Shown piece after piece: positions 14,399-15,836 of a stretch of DNA of 15,836 nucleotides; positions within the stretch are counted from its first letter, which is position 1; every line of letters begins with the position of its first letter. The position numbers and the translations under genes are program-made. The DNA is from JAZNSB01 sp045590955 (GTDB lineage Bacteria; Pseudomonadota; Alphaproteobacteria; RF32; CAG-239). Under the pieces are notes generated by a model. It ran no database searches, was not told the origin of the DNA, and saw only the letters and a program-made list of their open reading frames with translations. Location: the NCBI GenBank assembly GCA_045590955.1, contig JAZNSB010000067.1, forward strand, positions 1-15,836. The letters run 5' to 3'.

Positions 14399-15131
14399 AA
14401 AGATAGTTTTATTCTGCCTTATATTAGGTGTTATATGTTTTGCAACCGATTCTGCATTTGCACAAACACTCACTTTGAATATGGAACAAGATATCGGCGG
14501 CTCCACTACATCAAAAATTTTCAATACCATCATGCTCATCACTGTATTATCTATTGCGCCGTCAATTTTGATTATGATGACATCTTTTACCAGAATCATT
14601 GTGGTTTTATCCATTGTAAGAAGCGCTCTTGCCACACAAGCCACTCCTCCAAACATGGTTTTGGTATCTTTAGCATTGTTTTTAACCATGTTTGTTATGG
14701 GACCCACAATTGAAAAATCTTGGGATACGGGCATCAAACCCATGTTTGAAGAAAAAGTAGATGCCATGGACGGTCTTCAAAAAGCCTCTGAACCAATAAA
14801 AGAATTTATGATAAAAAACACCAGAGAAAAAGATTTGCTCTTGTTTACAGATTTATCAAAAGACAAAAAACCTCAAACAATAGAACAAACTCCATTAAAA
14901 ACGGTAATTCCGGCATTTATGATTTCAGAGCTTCGCCGAGCATTTGAAATAGGTTTTTTAATTTTTGTTCCGTTTTTAATCATAGACATGGTCATTGCCT
15001 CAGTTTTAATGTCCATGGGTATGATGATGTTGCCACCTAGTGTGCTTGCTCTACCTTTTAAGGTCATCTTTTTTGTTATGGTAGATGGCTGGTATATGCT
15101 TTCCGGCTCATTAATACAATCATTTAAGTAA
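14391..15131 (+). CDS. fliP: Flagellar export gate protein FliP
   Basis: A core subunit of the flagellar type III export gate, forming the FliP5FliQ4FliR1 channel in the inner membrane. The 246-residue protein has a cleavable signal peptide (MIKKIVLFCLILGVICFATD, cleavage near AFA), as FliP usually does. Family landmarks are LSIAPSILIMMTSFTRIIVV and LSIVRSALATQATPPNMVLV, then ALFLTMFVMGPT, VIPAFMISELRRAFEIGFLI, FLIIDMVIASVLMSMGMMML and PPSVLALPFKVIFFVMVDGW. The start ATG at 14391 is chosen over an upstream in-frame start because AAAGGAAAG precedes it and the signal peptide then begins correctly. fliQ and fliR are not adjacent; a terminator follows. Confidence 0.97.
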   Translation: MIKKIVLFCLILGVICFATDSAFAQTLTLNMEQDIGGSTTSKIFNTIMLITVLSIAPSILIMMTSFTRIIVVLSIVRSALATQATPPNMVLVSLALFLTMFVMGPTIEKSWDTGIKPMFEEKVDAMDGLQKASEPIKEFMIKNTREKDLLLFTDLSKDKKPQTIEQTPLKTVIPAFMISELRRAFEIGFLIFVPFLIIDMVIASVLMSMGMMMLPPSVLALPFKVIFFVMVDGWYMLSGSLIQSFK

Positions 15132-15148
15132 CACGTATATTTTTAATG

Positions 15149-15188
15149 CAACAAACCCGTCTTATCTTGCGATAAAACGGGTTTGTTG
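15149..15188. terminator. Strong hairpin terminator between fliP and acyl carrier protein gene
   Basis: A perfect 12-bp stem CAACAAACCCGT / ACGGGTTTGTTG (15149-15160 with 15177-15188) encloses a second 5-bp stem TTATC / GATAA with a TTGC loop. Short T-rich sequence follows on the plus strand. It lies between convergent genes and probably serves both. Confidence 0.8.
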
Positions 15189-15189
15189 T

Positions 15190-15450
15190 TTAGTTTTTAG
15201 CTTCCAAGGCTGACATAACCTTGTCAACCATTTGGGAAATGGTAATCTTTGTGCTGCAGAGAACAGTATCATCCTCATCAAATGCAACATCAAATTCATC
15301 TTCTAACCGCATGATTAGCTCTACCATATCCAGACTATCAAAAGCTAAATCATTTGACAGACTGGCATTCATTGGAAATTCAGAAATACTTCCTTCCAAA
15401 ATTTCCGAAATAGCGGCCACAACTTTGGCCTCAACCACTATTCTTTCCAT
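15190..15450 (-). CDS. Acyl carrier protein, non-canonical
   Basis: An 86-residue acidic helical protein with the phosphopantetheine attachment motif D38-S39-L40-D41, followed by MVELIMRLEDEFDVAFDEDD. Ser39 should carry the cofactor and acyl chain. It differs from typical alphaproteobacterial AcpP: FDSLD in place of GADSLD, an unusual start (MERIVVEAKVVAAISEILEG) and a longer loop after the motif (DTVLCSTKITISQMV). It may be a specialised carrier, or the only AcpP in a divergent lineage. It lies downstream of mltG without the usual fabF neighbour. No Shine-Dalgarno sequence is apparent. ACP identity is firm; which pathway it serves is open. Confidence 0.9.
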   Translation of the reverse strand: MERIVVEAKVVAAISEILEGSISEFPMNASLSNDLAFDSLDMVELIMRLEDEFDVAFDEDDTVLCSTKITISQMVDKVMSALEAKN

Positions 15451-15478
15451 ATATAAAATAATAAAAATAAAAAATTAC

Positions 15479-15517
15479 TGTTGTTTGCAACATACAACAA
15501 ATAGACAAATGTTTCAA
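15479..15517 (-). promoter_or_regulatory. Possible promoter and dyad of the acyl carrier protein gene
   Basis: On the minus strand TTGAAA (15517-15512), a 17-base spacer and TATGTT (15494-15489) form a promoter-like pair upstream of the ACP gene. An inverted repeat TGTTGT / ACAACA (15479-15484 and 15494-15499) overlaps the -10. The -10 match is only 4 of 6. Confidence 0.35.
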
Positions 15518-15520
15518 GAA

Positions 15521-15836
15521 TTATTTTTTGAGCCAATTTCTCACGTTTTGATTATGCTCTTTTAAGGTTTTTGCAAAATTATGACCACCTTTGCCATTTG
15601 CCACAAAATATAAAAATTCTGTATTTTCCGGATGAACTGCCGCTTCCACAGAAGCCTCAGACGGATTACATATCGGAGTTGGAGGCAATCCGTAATACTT
15701 ATAAGTGTTATACGGACTGTCTATTTGCAAATCTTTTTTTCTTAAAGACCTACCAAAGTCCTCAATTCCTTCTGTAATTGCATAAATAACCGTTGGATCT
15801 GTTTGCAATCTCATGCCTTTTTTTAATCTATTTACA
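15521..15836 (-). CDS. mltG: Endolytic murein transglycosylase MltG, C-terminal part
   Basis: MltG (YceG) cuts nascent peptidoglycan strands in the inner membrane and releases the new chain ends. Only the last 104 codons are in the window; the 5' end lies beyond 15836. The segment VNRLKKGMRLQTDPTVIYA is the typical MltG stretch, and SPYNTYKYYGLPPTPICNPS and FLYFVANGKGGHNFAKTLKEH (about the last 35 residues) are also standard. The catalytic glutamate is expected in the missing part. An internal ATG (15814) is not the real start because the conserved frame continues upstream of it. The ACP gene follows 70 bases downstream. Confidence 0.93.
   Translation of the reverse strand, partial: VNRLKKGMRLQTDPTVIYAITEGIEDFGRSLRKKDLQIDSPYNTYKYYGLPPTPICNPSEASVEAAVHPENTEFLYFVANGKGGHNFAKTLKEHNQNVRNWLKK

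Noticed and set aside
1..15836. CRISPR arrays, rRNA or tRNA genes
   Set aside because: No regularly spaced repeats and no recognisable tRNA arms or rRNA stretches were seen in the intergenic regions.

Overview
The window looks like a chromosomal stretch of an AT-rich, flagellated alphaproteobacterium. The Fo part of the ATP synthase is laid out as atpI-atpB-atpE-atpF'-atpF, with separate b and b' subunits and no F1 genes attached. There is also a DciA-like/DsbA-like gene pair, an alphaproteobacterial-type YbjN protein, a PPDK and a small fliO-fliP unit. Low G+C and a reduced, host-associated style of gene would fit an uncultured gut alphaproteobacterium, but that is inference and no rRNA gene is present to settle it.

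Layout. Positions 1-2681 (minus): nearly complete ppdK. 2682-3017: AT-rich intergenic region with a good plus-strand promoter, an operator-like dyad, a 31-codon ORF and an A-rich repeat. 3018-5813 (plus): a two-gene unit of a large lipoprotein and a secreted beta-rich protein, with higher G+C and no Shine-Dalgarno sequences, closed by a bidirectional terminator. 5886-6476 (minus): small outer-membrane beta-barrel protein. 6615-7112 (minus): YbjN-family protein. 7330-8121 (plus): lgt. 8099-14002 (minus): a tightly packed run, in transcription order dciA-like, dsbA-like, atpI, atpB, atpE, atpF', atpF, queA, and a membrane protein with a degenerate GGDEF domain. 14114-15131 (plus): fliO-fliP with promoter and terminator. 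15190-15450 (minus): a non-standard acyl carrier protein. 15521-15836 (minus): the C-terminal end of mltG.

How the parts work together. atpI, B, E, F' and F build the membrane half of the F-type ATP synthase. A hairpin between atpE and atpF' may help make more c subunit than b or b'. Lgt attaches the lipid to lipoprotein precursors, which would include the product of the 3018 gene. The DsbA-like protein, the small beta-barrel, MltG and FliO/FliP are all cell-envelope functions.

The most unusual part is the 3018-5813 pair. It differs from its neighbours in composition, in translation-start context and in protein style, and looks transferred, perhaps from a Bacteroidetes host or one of its phages. 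I could not assign a function to either protein. The rest is mostly recognisable core genome with some unusual gene junctions.
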